DNA from: Betaproteobacteria bacterium
GTDB taxonomy: Bacteria; Pseudomonadota; Gammaproteobacteria; Burkholderiales; UBA9220
Length of the DNA: 5,091 nucleotides
Direction: 5' to 3'
Assembly: GCA_020061285.1 (NCBI GenBank)
Contig: JAGUYQ010000127.1
Location: 1-5,091, forward strand
Below are positions 1-5,091 of this stretch, piece by piece (within the stretch, counting starts at the first letter, position 1; every line of letters begins with the position of its first letter). Both the position numbers and the translations under genes were made by a program. The notes under the pieces are model-generated. The model was not told where the DNA came from, did no database searches, and worked only from the letters and a program-made list of their open reading frames with translations.

Positions 1-138
1 CTGGCGGACACGACGATGGGCGGGACGGTGAGCACGTTCGAGGATATTGAATTTTCGGGGCTGGTAGGGATGAAGTACGCGGGTAAAGACACAATCGGTT
101 TCCGGTGGACGATCCGGAAAATAAAAATCCAAAGTTAG
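1..138 (+). CDS. 3' end of an unidentified protein, probably phage structural (partial)
   Basis: The window opens inside a plus-strand reading frame (frame 1) that stops at TAG 136-138, giving 45 residues that end WTIRKIKIQS. I do not recognise the family. The fragment is short and mixed in character, with no transmembrane segment or known motif. It is read as phage-derived for two reasons. It sits 10 nt upstream of, and shares a strand with, a tail-tube-like gene. It also has the same G-ending codon habit (acg, gcg, ggg, gtg), unlike the pil genes to the right. In tailed phages the gene just before the tail tube is often a tail terminator or neck/head-tail joining protein, so that is the best positional guess, but the sequence does not prove it. 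The start lies outside the window. Confidence 0.6.
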   Translation: MADTTMGGTVSTFEDIEFSGLVGMKYAGKDTIGFRWTIRKIKIQS

Positions 139-142
139 GAGG
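137..142 (+). promoter_or_regulatory. Strong Shine-Dalgarno sequence for the tail-tube-like gene
   Basis: A perfect AGGAGG lies 6 nt before ATG 149 and overlaps the TAG stop of the preceding frame. It fixes the start at 149 and suggests efficient, translationally coupled expression from a polycistronic message, as is usual for abundant virion proteins. Confidence 0.8.
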
Positions 143-148
143 TTCACG

Positions 149-1075
149 ATGACGATAGAGACGCCTGGCATCAAGGCTTTACGAAGGCTCCAGTTTGGGC
201 GGGAGGTGACGCCCGGAACGGGGGTGCTGCCGACGGCGATGTGGCGAGGGGAGGGGGTGCTGAAAACGGAAGCGCCGGTGGAATTCCCCCCGGAGGATGT
301 GGGATCGATCTCGGGGTTGGACCGGAGTTATAACGCCTGGGTGGGGGCGACGATGGCGATCGCACCGACGCCGGCGACTTTCGAGCAATTGTGTTATCTG
401 CTGTCGATGGGGATCAAGCTGGTGCAGACGGGCGCGGCGGACGGGGCGGGAACGGGGAAGATTTATACCTATCCTCTGCCGACGACGTCGCGGAACACGA
501 TCCGGACATCGACGATGGAGGGGGGCGACGACCACCAGATGGAAACATCGACGCATGTGTTCGCCGAGGAAATCACCCTGACCAGCAAGGCGAAAGAGGC
601 GTGGATGGTAAGCGCGAACCTGCGCGGGAAGAAGCCGACGGTGAACACTCTGACAGCGTCGACGATCGCGTTTGTGGAGGGGACGAAGAAGATCACGGAC
701 AGCGGGAATGGGCTGGCGGGCTTTCTGACGGGGATGCGGATCAAGGTGACGGGAACGACGAACAACGACGGGACGTACACGGTGGCGACGGGCGGGGTGG
801 CGGCCGAGATTCGCTTCGCTTCTTCTCCCGGTGCCCTCAAGCCTTTCGTCCTCGAAGTGGCGGCGCCCGAGGCAAAAGCGGTGGCGGCGACTTTTGCCAT
901 GGTTGGGATGGATATGGGCGAGAACCGCTACCAGTTGGTGCGCACGGATGCCGGCCCTTGGCGGGCTAGCGTGATTCTGCCGGTTTGCGTGGCGGGGCGG
1001 GCGGATTGGTTAATGACCCTGGAAGTCGATAATCGGCGGGTGGCGGTGCCCTTCGTCATGGCGGGACGGCCGTGA
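149..1075 (+). CDS. Phage tail tube-like protein fused in frame to a FixH/YtkA-like C-terminus (chimeric ORF)
   Basis: This 308-residue ORF starts at ATG 149 behind AGGAGG and ends at TGA 1073-1075. Residues 1 to about 160 have the look of a tail tube (major tail) protein: an N-terminal GREVTPGTGVLPT segment, then alternating beta-type stretches including KIYTYPLPTTSRNT and AEEITLTSKAKEAWMVSANL. Residues about 170-218 resemble the small beta insert common in phage tail proteins (ITDSGNGLAGF, then TGTTNNDGTYTVATGG). Tube subunits polymerise to form the DNA conduit of the tail. From about residue 221 the text changes to KPFVLEV, GMDMGENRY, LPVCVAGRADW and VAVPF, which fits the C-terminal half of a small bacterial periplasmic FixH/YtkA-like protein rather than a tail protein. 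Codon use changes at the same place. The tube protein has probably lost its own C-terminus and is unlikely to work. I am fairly sure of the phage character, less sure of the exact family, and cannot tell a real fusion from an assembly chimera. Confidence 0.65.
   Translation: MTIETPGIKALRRLQFGREVTPGTGVLPTAMWRGEGVLKTEAPVEFPPEDVGSISGLDRSYNAWVGATMAIAPTPATFEQLCYLLSMGIKLVQTGAADGAGTGKIYTYPLPTTSRNTIRTSTMEGGDDHQMETSTHVFAEEITLTSKAKEAWMVSANLRGKKPTVNTLTASTIAFVEGTKKITDSGNGLAGFLTGMRIKVTGTTNNDGTYTVATGGVAAEIRFASSPGALKPFVLEVAAPEAKAVAATFAMVGMDMGENRYQLVRTDAGPWRASVILPVCVAGRADWLMTLEVDNRRVAVPFVMAGRP
803..826. other. Junction between phage-like and chromosome-like sequence
   Basis: The boundary falls inside the 149-1075 ORF at about residues 219-226. 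Upstream codons are overwhelmingly G-ending; from 812 on, 13 of the 14 codons from cgc 812 to ctc 851 end in C or T. Bases 661-720 hold 28 G against 10 C, while 841-900 hold 21 G against 18 C. The junction contains a short direct repeat, TTCGC at 810-814 and again at 815-819, followed by TTCTTC. I see no integrase gene, target-site duplication or transposon end. The exact breakpoint is inferred from composition and protein character only. Confidence 0.55.
812..1075 (+). pseudogene. 3' remnant of a FixH/YtkA-like periplasmic protein gene
   Basis: The last ~87 residues of the fused ORF have features seen in small exported FixH/YtkA-type proteins: a KPFVLEV beta strand, MVGMDMGENRY (the hydrophobic-G-M-x-M-G-x-N pattern), a GPWRASVILPVC strand ending in a cysteine, GRADW, and a final VAVPF strand. 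Members of these families are beta-sandwich domains anchored or exported by an N-terminal signal segment. Some serve in cytochrome oxidase or copper-related functions. No signal peptide or start codon with a ribosome binding site is visible here, so the 5' part of the host gene is missing. It lies tail to tail with yacG, which suggests it is the native chromosomal neighbour of the pil-coaE-zapD-yacG block. The family assignment is from memory of the motif pattern and is moderate at best. Confidence 0.45.
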
Positions 1076-1079
1076 GAAC

Positions 1080-1280
1080 TCATTCCTCGCTGTCGTTTTC
1101 CCGGGGGGGCGTGGCATCGGGGATGCGGTAGTTTTCCGAGGCCCATTGGCCGAGGTCGATCAGCTTGCAGCGTTCCGAGCAGAATGGCCGGAAAGGATTG
1201 TCCTTCGTCCACGGGTGGGTTTTTCCGCAGGTAGGGCAAGTGACGAGGGGTGGGCTTTTGGCGCGGGAGGATTCGGGCAT
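1080..1280 (-). CDS. yacG: DNA gyrase inhibitor YacG, zinc-binding
   Basis: This 66-residue protein starts at ATG 1280 and ends at TGA 1082-1080. It has the full YacG signature: CPTC (Cys15, Cys18), a 15-residue spacer containing NPFRPF, then CSERC (Cys34, Cys38), followed by [16 protein letters not shown]. The four cysteines bind one zinc ion. In E. coli, YacG binds GyrB and blocks DNA binding by gyrase; the same role is inferred here. The C-terminal tail (ENDSEE) is acidic, as is common. An in-frame ATG at 1346 would add 22 residues and overlap zapD. The 1280 start is preferred because it gives the normal family length and places the gene 10 nt after the zapD stop. The sequence before the chosen start (GCTCCCCGCC on the message) is a poor ribosome binding site, so translation may depend on coupling to zapD. 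The gene converges with the plus-strand fused ORF across a 4-nt gap. Confidence 0.93.
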   Translation of the reverse strand: MPESSRAKSPPLVTCPTCGKTHPWTKDNPFRPFCSERCKLIDLGQWASENYRIPDATPPRENDSEE

Positions 1281-1290
1281 GGCGGGGAGC

Positions 1291-2046
1291 TTAGAGGCTG
1301 CACAGGGTGAGGTCGAACTCGATGTCCTCCTCGCAGGTCTTGGCACGGGAGAGTTCGCCGAAGGTGACGAAGCGGATGTTGATGGCGTACTTGTTGGCGC
1401 TCACTTCGGGGATGCAGGGGATTTCCCGGTCCAGGCGGATGCGCAGCATCTGCACCACCTTGCCCGACAGCATTTGCTGGAAAGCGCCTTGGGCGGCCAC
1501 TTGGCGGCTGGTCTTGCCGCTGTCCCGCAACAGGCGCAGGACGATCATCAGGCCGTCGTAAATCGGCAGCATCGGGCTTATCCATTCGGCCAGGTTTTGG
1601 CGCCGGGCTTCCGACGGCAGGTGCAGCCAATAATGGTAGGTGGGCAGGTCGAATTCACAGGCACCGCCGGGTATGCAGGCCCGCTGCTTGATGGCCATCA
1701 GCCACTCGTTTTCCCGCAAATGCTGGCCGAGCTTGCCGGGGATTTTTAACAGGTTTTCGCTGGTTTTGCGGATGTTGGCGAGGATTTCGTCCAAAGCCGC
1801 CTCGGAAATCGCCGGGTTGCTGCGCAGCCCTTCCAAGAGCACTTTTTGCCGCTCCAGTTCTTGCAGCAGGTCGGACTTGAGGTCGGCGCGGCTGGCGACC
1901 TCGAGGATTTCGAAGGTGGTCAGCAGCGCCGCATGATGGTCCAGGGCTTCGGTGCGGGTGGAGAAGAAATCGACCTTCGCGAACAGGTCTTCCAGCCGCA
2001 ACATGGTCCGGATCCGCTCGTTTAATGGATGGTCGTAGGTGATCAC
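1291..2046 (-). CDS. zapD: Cell division protein ZapD (FtsZ-associated)
   Basis: This 251-residue protein is close to the ~250 residues usual for the family. ZapD is a cytoplasmic protein that binds the C-terminal tail of FtsZ and bundles or cross-links protofilaments in the Z ring. Family landmarks are visible: [17 protein letters not shown] near the N-terminus (residues 6-22), a helical region rich in charged residues (about 30-115), [18 protein letters not shown] (residues 124-141), and the C-terminal strand EFDLTLCS. The start is GTG at 2046. It is the only start that keeps the conserved HPLNE segment, and an in-frame TAG lies at 2073-2071 just upstream. A GGAAG at 2057-2053 provides a ribosome binding site with a 6-nt spacer. 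It lies 24 nt after coaE and 10 nt before yacG. The linkage coaE-zapD-yacG is conserved in gammaproteobacteria and supports the call. No truncation or odd residue was seen. Confidence 0.96.
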   Translation of the reverse strand: MITYDHPLNERIRTMLRLEDLFAKVDFFSTRTEALDHHAALLTTFEILEVASRADLKSDLLQELERQKVLLEGLRSNPAISEAALDEILANIRKTSENLLKIPGKLGQHLRENEWLMAIKQRACIPGGACEFDLPTYHYWLHLPSEARRQNLAEWISPMLPIYDGLMIVLRLLRDSGKTSRQVAAQGAFQQMLSGKVVQMLRIRLDREIPCIPEVSANKYAINIRFVTFGELSRAKTCEEDIEFDLTLCSL

Positions 2047-2052
2047 GTTCCG

Positions 2053-2057
2053 CTTCC
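2053..2057 (-). promoter_or_regulatory. Ribosome binding site supporting the GTG start of zapD
   Basis: On the message strand, GGAAG lies 6 nt before the GTG at 2046, supporting that unusual start. A perfect 5-bp stem with a 4-nt loop (GCCTT/AAGGC, 2058-2071) sits directly upstream. It could tune access to this site, but it is short enough to be chance. Confidence 0.5.
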
Positions 2058-2070
2058 GCCTTGGAAAAGG

Positions 2071-2730
2071 CTATTCTGAAACAATACGGGGCTTTTGACA
2101 AACGGTCGTCGCGGTGGCCGCAGGGGGTGGGGACGCTTCTTCCAATAGACGGGCATGGAGGGCCGCCACCTGCGCTCGCAGTTCCTCGGGACCGCCATCG
2201 TTGTTCAACAGGATATCCGCCCCGCTCCTGCGCTCTTCCCGGCTGGCCTGGGTGGCCATGATGGCCCGGACTTCCTTCTCGGCGAGGCTGCTGCGCGCCA
2301 TGGTGCGGGCGATTTGCCGGTCTTCGCCGCAGTCCATGGACACCACTCGCCGGGCCAGTTTCCGGTAGGCGTCGCCGCTTTCGAACAACAGGGGCACCAC
2401 CACCACCGTGTAGGGCGCAGAGGCGGAAGCGATCTGCCGTTCCGCCTCTGCGCGGATGAGGGGGTGGAGAACGGCTTCCAATTCGTTTTTGGCTGCCGGG
2501 TCGGCAAACACCCGCTGGCGCAGCTTGGCCCGGTCCAGGCCCCCGTCGGGGAGCAGGTATTCATGGCCGAAGCGAAGGGCGATCTCGGTCACGGCCGGCC
2601 GGCCGGGACGGGTCAGGTCGTGGGCGATTTCGTCGGTGTCCACGATGGCGGCGCCCAGGGCGGCAAAAAACCGTGCCGCGCTGCTTTTCCCGCTGCCGAT
2701 GCCCCCCGTCAGGGCTACGACGAAGGGCAT
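2071..2730 (-). CDS. coaE: Dephospho-CoA kinase
   Basis: This 219-residue cytoplasmic enzyme catalyses the last step of coenzyme A synthesis: ATP-dependent phosphorylation of the 3'-hydroxyl of dephospho-CoA. Visible motifs in order are the P-loop GGIGSGKS (residues 9-16), DTDEIAHDL with the conserved Asp31 and Asp33, HPLIR (89-93), VVVPLLFES (110-118) in the core, and the lid/nucleotide region QASREERRSGADILLNNDG (161-179). The ATG at 2730 was chosen because it puts the P-loop at residue 9, as in the family; an in-frame ATG at 2757 would add nine residues and overlap pilD. The protein is slightly longer than the usual ~200 residues because of a C-terminal tail rich in Pro and Ala (about 200-219). 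The gene begins 4 nt after the pilD stop, and its weak AGAGG overlaps that stop, so translational coupling is likely. Gene order pilD-coaE-(zapD)-yacG is typical of gammaproteobacteria. Confidence 0.96.
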   Translation of the reverse strand: MPFVVALTGGIGSGKSSAARFFAALGAAIVDTDEIAHDLTRPGRPAVTEIALRFGHEYLLPDGGLDRAKLRQRVFADPAAKNELEAVLHPLIRAEAERQIASASAPYTVVVVPLLFESGDAYRKLARRVVSMDCGEDRQIARTMARSSLAEKEVRAIMATQASREERRSGADILLNNDGGPEELRAQVAALHARLLEEASPPPAATATTVCQKPRIVSE

Positions 2731-2734
2731 GCCT

Positions 2735-3589
2735 CTAGAACAAGCCGAGGTAGGCACGGGTGAGCCCCTGCCCCCAGAACATGGCGATCAGCCCGCCCCC
2801 GGCTAGGTAGGGGCCGAAGGGAATGGGGACGTCGCGGCCGTGGCGGGCGAACAGCATCAGGGAAATGCCGACGGCGGCGCCTACCAGGGAGGAGAGCAGG
2901 ATGGTGAGGGGCAGCATCTGCCAGCCCAGCCAGGCGCCGATGGCGGCAAGCAGCTTGAAATCACCGTAGCCCATGCCTTCCTTGCCGGTGGCGAGCTTGA
3001 ACAGCCAATACACTCCCCACAGGGAGAGGTAACCGGCGGCGGCGCCGGCCAGGGCGGCCGGCAAGGGGGCGAAGGTGCCTCCCAGGTTGACCAGCAGCCC
3101 GGCCCAGATAAGCGGTTGGGTCAGGCTGTCCGGCAATAGCTGGGTGTCCAGGTCGATGAAGGTCAGGGCGATCAATGTCCAGCAAAACACCAGGGCCGCC
3201 AAGGCGGGGAAGCTGAAACCGAAGTGCCAGGCGGCATAGCCGCTGATCAGCCCGGTCAGGGCCTCCACCGCCGGATAGCGGGGGTTGATTCCTGCGCCGC
3301 AATGGCGGCAGCGTCCCTTGAGAACCAGGAAGCTGAGAAGGGGGATGTTTTCCACGGCGCCGATGGGGTGGCCGCAACTCGGGCAGGCGGAGCGGGGAAT
3401 GACCAGGTTGTAGGGCGGCGTTGCAGCGGGGGATTCGTTCCGCAGTTCGGCACACTGGTCATGCCATCCCCGCTCCATCATTTTCGGCAGGCGGTGAATG
3501 ACCACGTTCAGAAAGCTGCCCACCATCAGGCCGACCAGCGCCGCGATGGCAGTGAATGCCCAAGGGGAGGATTGGAGCAACTCGAGCAT
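2735..3589 (-). CDS. pilD: Type IV prepilin peptidase / N-methyltransferase PilD
   Basis: This 284-residue polytopic inner-membrane enzyme cleaves the leader peptides of type IV pilins and pseudopilins and methylates the new N-terminal residue. The N-terminal half carries GSFLNVVIHRLP (residues 24-35) and two zinc-binding pairs, CPSC (Cys69, Cys72) and CRHC (Cys94, Cys97), then NPRYPAVE (102-109). The C-terminal half holds the aspartyl protease signature: FIDLDTQLLPD, with Asp146 as the likely first catalytic residue, and GMGYGDFK with Asp210 as the second. Their spacing of 64 matches characterised family members. A conserved FGPYLAGGG lies near the end. Several hydrophobic segments (about 11-30, 110-120, 128-146, 158-196, 212-248, 258-276) fit a multi-pass topology. 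Both domains are complete, so it should be bifunctional. The start ATG overlaps the pilC stop by one base (TGATG). It may also serve a type II secretion system elsewhere, as PilD/XcpA does in Pseudomonas. Confidence 0.97.
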   Translation of the reverse strand: MLELLQSSPWAFTAIAALVGLMVGSFLNVVIHRLPKMMERGWHDQCAELRNESPAATPPYNLVIPRSACPSCGHPIGAVENIPLLSFLVLKGRCRHCGAGINPRYPAVEALTGLISGYAAWHFGFSFPALAALVFCWTLIALTFIDLDTQLLPDSLTQPLIWAGLLVNLGGTFAPLPAALAGAAAGYLSLWGVYWLFKLATGKEGMGYGDFKLLAAIGAWLGWQMLPLTILLSSLVGAAVGISLMLFARHGRDVPIPFGPYLAGGGLIAMFWGQGLTRAYLGLF

Positions 3590-4815
3590 CAGCCGACCGC
3601 CTCGCCCATTTTGAAGATCGGCAGGTACATGGCAACCACCAGGCCGCCGATGAGGGTGCCGAGCACCACCATGATCATCGGCTCCATCAGGCTGGACAGG
3701 GCTTCCACCGCGTCGTCCACCTCAGCCTCGAAGAAGTCCGCCACCTTGCTCAGCATGGCGTCCAGGGCGCCGGATTCCTCGCCGATGGATACCATCTGGA
3801 TCACCATGTTGGGGAACAGATCGGCGTTCTGCATCGCCACGGTGAGGCTGGTGCCGGTGGAAACTTCGCTCTGGATTTTCTTCGTGGCGTTGTAGTAAAT
3901 GATATTGCCGGCGGCGCCGGCCACCGAGTCCAGGGCATCCACCAGGGGAACGCCGGCGGCGAACATGGTGGACAGGGTGCGGGTCCAGCGGGCCGTCGCC
4001 GACTTCTCCAGAATCGGGCCGAAAACCGGCAGGCGCAAGGAAAGGCGCTGCATGGTTTCCTGCATCTTCCTCGAGCGTTTCAGAGTGTAGAAGAAGGCGT
4101 AAAAACTGCCGAAAATGCCGCCGAAAATCGCATACCAGTATTTGACGAAGAAATCGGAGATGCCCATAACGACCAGGGTGGGGGTCGGCAGGTTGGCGCC
4201 GAAGCTGGAGAACAGCTCCTTGAAGGCGGGAATGACGAAAATCATGATCACCGCGGTGATGATGAAGGCCACCACGATCACCGCAATGGGGTAAGTCATA
4301 GCCGACTTGATCTTGCCCTTGATGGCGAGAATTTTTTCCTTGTAGGTAGCCAGCCGGTCCAACACCGTGTCGAGAATGCCCGCCTGCTCGCCGGCGTTGA
4401 TCAGGTTGCAGAACAGGGCGTCGAAGTAGAGGGGGTGTTTCTTAAAGGCCTGGGACAGGCTGCTGCCGGTTTGAACCTCGTTCTTGATGTCCATCAGCAG
4501 GCGGGCGACGGCAGGGTTGCTGTGGCCCTTGCCCACGATGTCGAAAGCCTGCAACAAGGGCACCCCGGATTTCATCATGGTGGCCAGTTGCCGGGTGAAC
4601 ATGGTGATGTCCTTTTCGGTGATTTTCCCCCCTTTGCCGAGGCCGCTCGCTTTCTTGACCTTCAGGGGGGTGATGCCCTGGCGGCGCAGCATCACGTTGA
4701 CCGCGGCTTGGCCGGGAGCACGCATTTCCCCCTTGACCTTCTTGCCTTTCTTGTCGGTGCCCTCCCAGAGAAAGAGCAGTTCTTTCGTGGCTTTGTCCTT
4801 GGGATTAGTGGCCAT
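3589..4815 (-). CDS. pilC: Type IV pilus inner-membrane platform protein PilC
   Basis: This 408-residue protein has the normal length for PilC/GspF. It forms the inner-membrane platform that connects the cytoplasmic ATPase PilB to the growing pilus and is needed for pilin polymerisation. Two homologous T2SSF domains are visible: one at about residues 70-195 (FTRQLATMMKSGVPLLQAFD ... NLINAGEQAGILDTVLDRLA) and one at about 272-394 (WTRTLSTMFAAGVPLVDALD ... MVSIGEESGALDAMLSKVAD). Membrane segments lie near 176-196, 222-244 and 376-398. The N-terminal ~65 residues contain the lysine-rich cytoplasmic FLWEGTDKKGKKVKGEMRA segment. The ATG at 4815 is supported by GAGGA at 4824-4820 with a 4-nt spacer. 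It starts 11 nt after the pilB stop and overlaps pilD by one base. No defect was seen. Confidence 0.97.
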   Translation of the reverse strand: MATNPKDKATKELLFLWEGTDKKGKKVKGEMRAPGQAAVNVMLRRQGITPLKVKKASGLGKGGKITEKDITMFTRQLATMMKSGVPLLQAFDIVGKGHSNPAVARLLMDIKNEVQTGSSLSQAFKKHPLYFDALFCNLINAGEQAGILDTVLDRLATYKEKILAIKGKIKSAMTYPIAVIVVAFIITAVIMIFVIPAFKELFSSFGANLPTPTLVVMGISDFFVKYWYAIFGGIFGSFYAFFYTLKRSRKMQETMQRLSLRLPVFGPILEKSATARWTRTLSTMFAAGVPLVDALDSVAGAAGNIIYYNATKKIQSEVSTGTSLTVAMQNADLFPNMVIQMVSIGEESGALDAMLSKVADFFEAEVDDAVEALSSLMEPMIMVVLGTLIGGLVVAMYLPIFKMGEAVG

Positions 4816-4819
4816 GGTG

Positions 4820-4824
4820 TCCTC
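4820..4824 (-). promoter_or_regulatory. Ribosome binding site of pilC
   Basis: GAGGA on the message strand lies 4 nt before the ATG at 4815, in the 11-nt gap between pilB and pilC. It supports that start for pilC. Confidence 0.6.
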
Positions 4825-4826
4825 GG

Positions 4827-5091
4827 CTATTCATTGGTGACGGCTTCCACTTCCTCCAGGGAAGTGAGCCCTTGCTTGATTTTCAGCAGACCGGACTGGC
4901 GCAGGTCGCGGACGCCTTCCCGCTTTGCCTGGTCGGCGATGTCGTGGGCGGTGCCGTTGCGCATGATGATGCGGCTCATCTCGTCGGTAATCGGCATGAC
5001 TTGGTAGATGCCCAGGCGCCCTTTGTAGCCGGTGCCCTTGCACAGGTCGCAGCCCCCCTCCTTGTGGGTGTAGGGTTGCCAGGAACCGTCC
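4827..5091 (-). CDS. pilB: Type IV pilus assembly ATPase PilB, C-terminal end (partial)
   Basis: The last 87 residues of a PilB/GspE-family hexameric ATPase run from the window edge to TAG at 4829-4827. PilB powers pilus extension from the cytoplasmic side of the inner membrane, working through PilC. Visible family features are [19 protein letters not shown], which contains the second CxxC pair of the tetracysteine zinc motif found in PilB/GspE and absent from retraction ATPases of the PilT group. These are followed by the usual helical tail: a [18 protein letters not shown] segment, then [12 protein letters not shown]. Walker A, Walker B and the first cysteine pair lie outside the window, so catalytic integrity cannot be judged. 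The gene is 11 nt upstream of pilC in the same operon. Confidence 0.95.
   Translation of the reverse strand, partial: DGSWQPYTHKEGGCDLCKGTGYKGRLGIYQVMPITDEMSRIIMRNGTAHDIADQAKREGVRDLRQSGLLKIKQGLTSLEEVEAVTNE

Noticed and set aside
391..969. A 192-codon plus-strand frame overlapping the tail-tube-like gene
   Set aside because: Its Asp/Gly/Arg-rich composition is what the G-rich codon pattern gives in another frame. The 149 ORF has the ribosome binding site and protein-like motifs.
857..1075. An independent start inside the fused ORF that would make the FixH/YtkA-like part a separate protein
   Set aside because: The in-frame GTG at 857 and ATG at 899 have no clear Shine-Dalgarno sequence, and a product from there would lack a signal peptide and part of the domain.
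1165..1749. A 194-codon plus-strand open frame opposite yacG and zapD
   Set aside because: It overlaps two recognised minus-strand genes almost fully and has no family resemblance, so it is an antisense artefact.
2058..2071. Hairpin between coaE and zapD as a transcription terminator
   Set aside because: The stem is only 5 bp, and no T-run follows it in the direction of transcription.
3556..5007. A 483-codon plus-strand open frame opposite pilC and pilB
   Set aside because: It is antisense to well-conserved pilC and the pilB tail, and its translation is His/Gly/Gln-rich low-complexity text with no recognisable domain. It is a shadow of GC-rich coding sequence.
1080..5091. A new defence or mobile system in the right-hand part of the window
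   Set aside because: Every gene there is a complete or edge-truncated member of a well-known family in a known order, with no extra domains.

Overview
The window is bacterial, GC-rich DNA made of two unlike parts that meet near position 805-826. From about 827 to the end it looks like the chromosome of a gammaproteobacterium. It carries, all on the minus strand and tightly packed, pilB (3' end only), pilC, pilD, coaE, zapD and yacG. This type IV pilus assembly / coenzyme A / cell-division block is a classic gammaproteobacterial arrangement. A zapD gene inside it is also expected mainly in beta- and gammaproteobacteria. I cannot name the genus; a Methylococcales- or Chromatiales-like host would fit, but that is a guess.

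Left part (1 to about 810, plus strand): phage structural genes. The 3' end of an unidentified protein is followed by a strong Shine-Dalgarno sequence and a gene whose first ~220 residues look like a siphophage-type tail tube (major tail) protein with a small beta-rich insert. Codons here mostly end in G (acg, ggg, gcg, gtg) and the plus strand has far more G than C.

Junction (about 803-826): the reading frame continues without a stop, but codon use and protein character change abruptly. The last ~88 residues of the 308-residue ORF look like the C-terminal half of a small bacterial periplasmic FixH/YtkA-like protein (GMDMGENRY ... LPVC...GRADW). The ORF therefore appears to be a chance in-frame fusion of a truncated phage gene to a 5'-truncated host gene. 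It could be a decayed prophage edge, a deletion or recombination endpoint, or an assembly chimera. It is the most interesting thing in the window.

Right part (1080-5091, minus strand): reading in the direction of transcription, the order is pilB (ATPase, C-terminal 87 residues), pilC (inner-membrane platform), pilD (prepilin peptidase/methylase), coaE (dephospho-CoA kinase), zapD (FtsZ cross-linker) and yacG (small zinc protein, gyrase inhibitor). Spacings are 11 nt, a 1-nt overlap, 4 nt, 24 nt and 10 nt, so they probably form one transcription unit. PilB, PilC and PilD act together in pilus or competence-pseudopilus biogenesis; CoaE makes CoA; ZapD acts in division; YacG acts on gyrase. The fused plus-strand ORF and yacG converge with only 4 nt between their stop codons. 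There is no gene-free stretch over 300 bases. I saw no tRNA, rRNA, CRISPR array, insertion sequence, integrase gene or recognisable att site.
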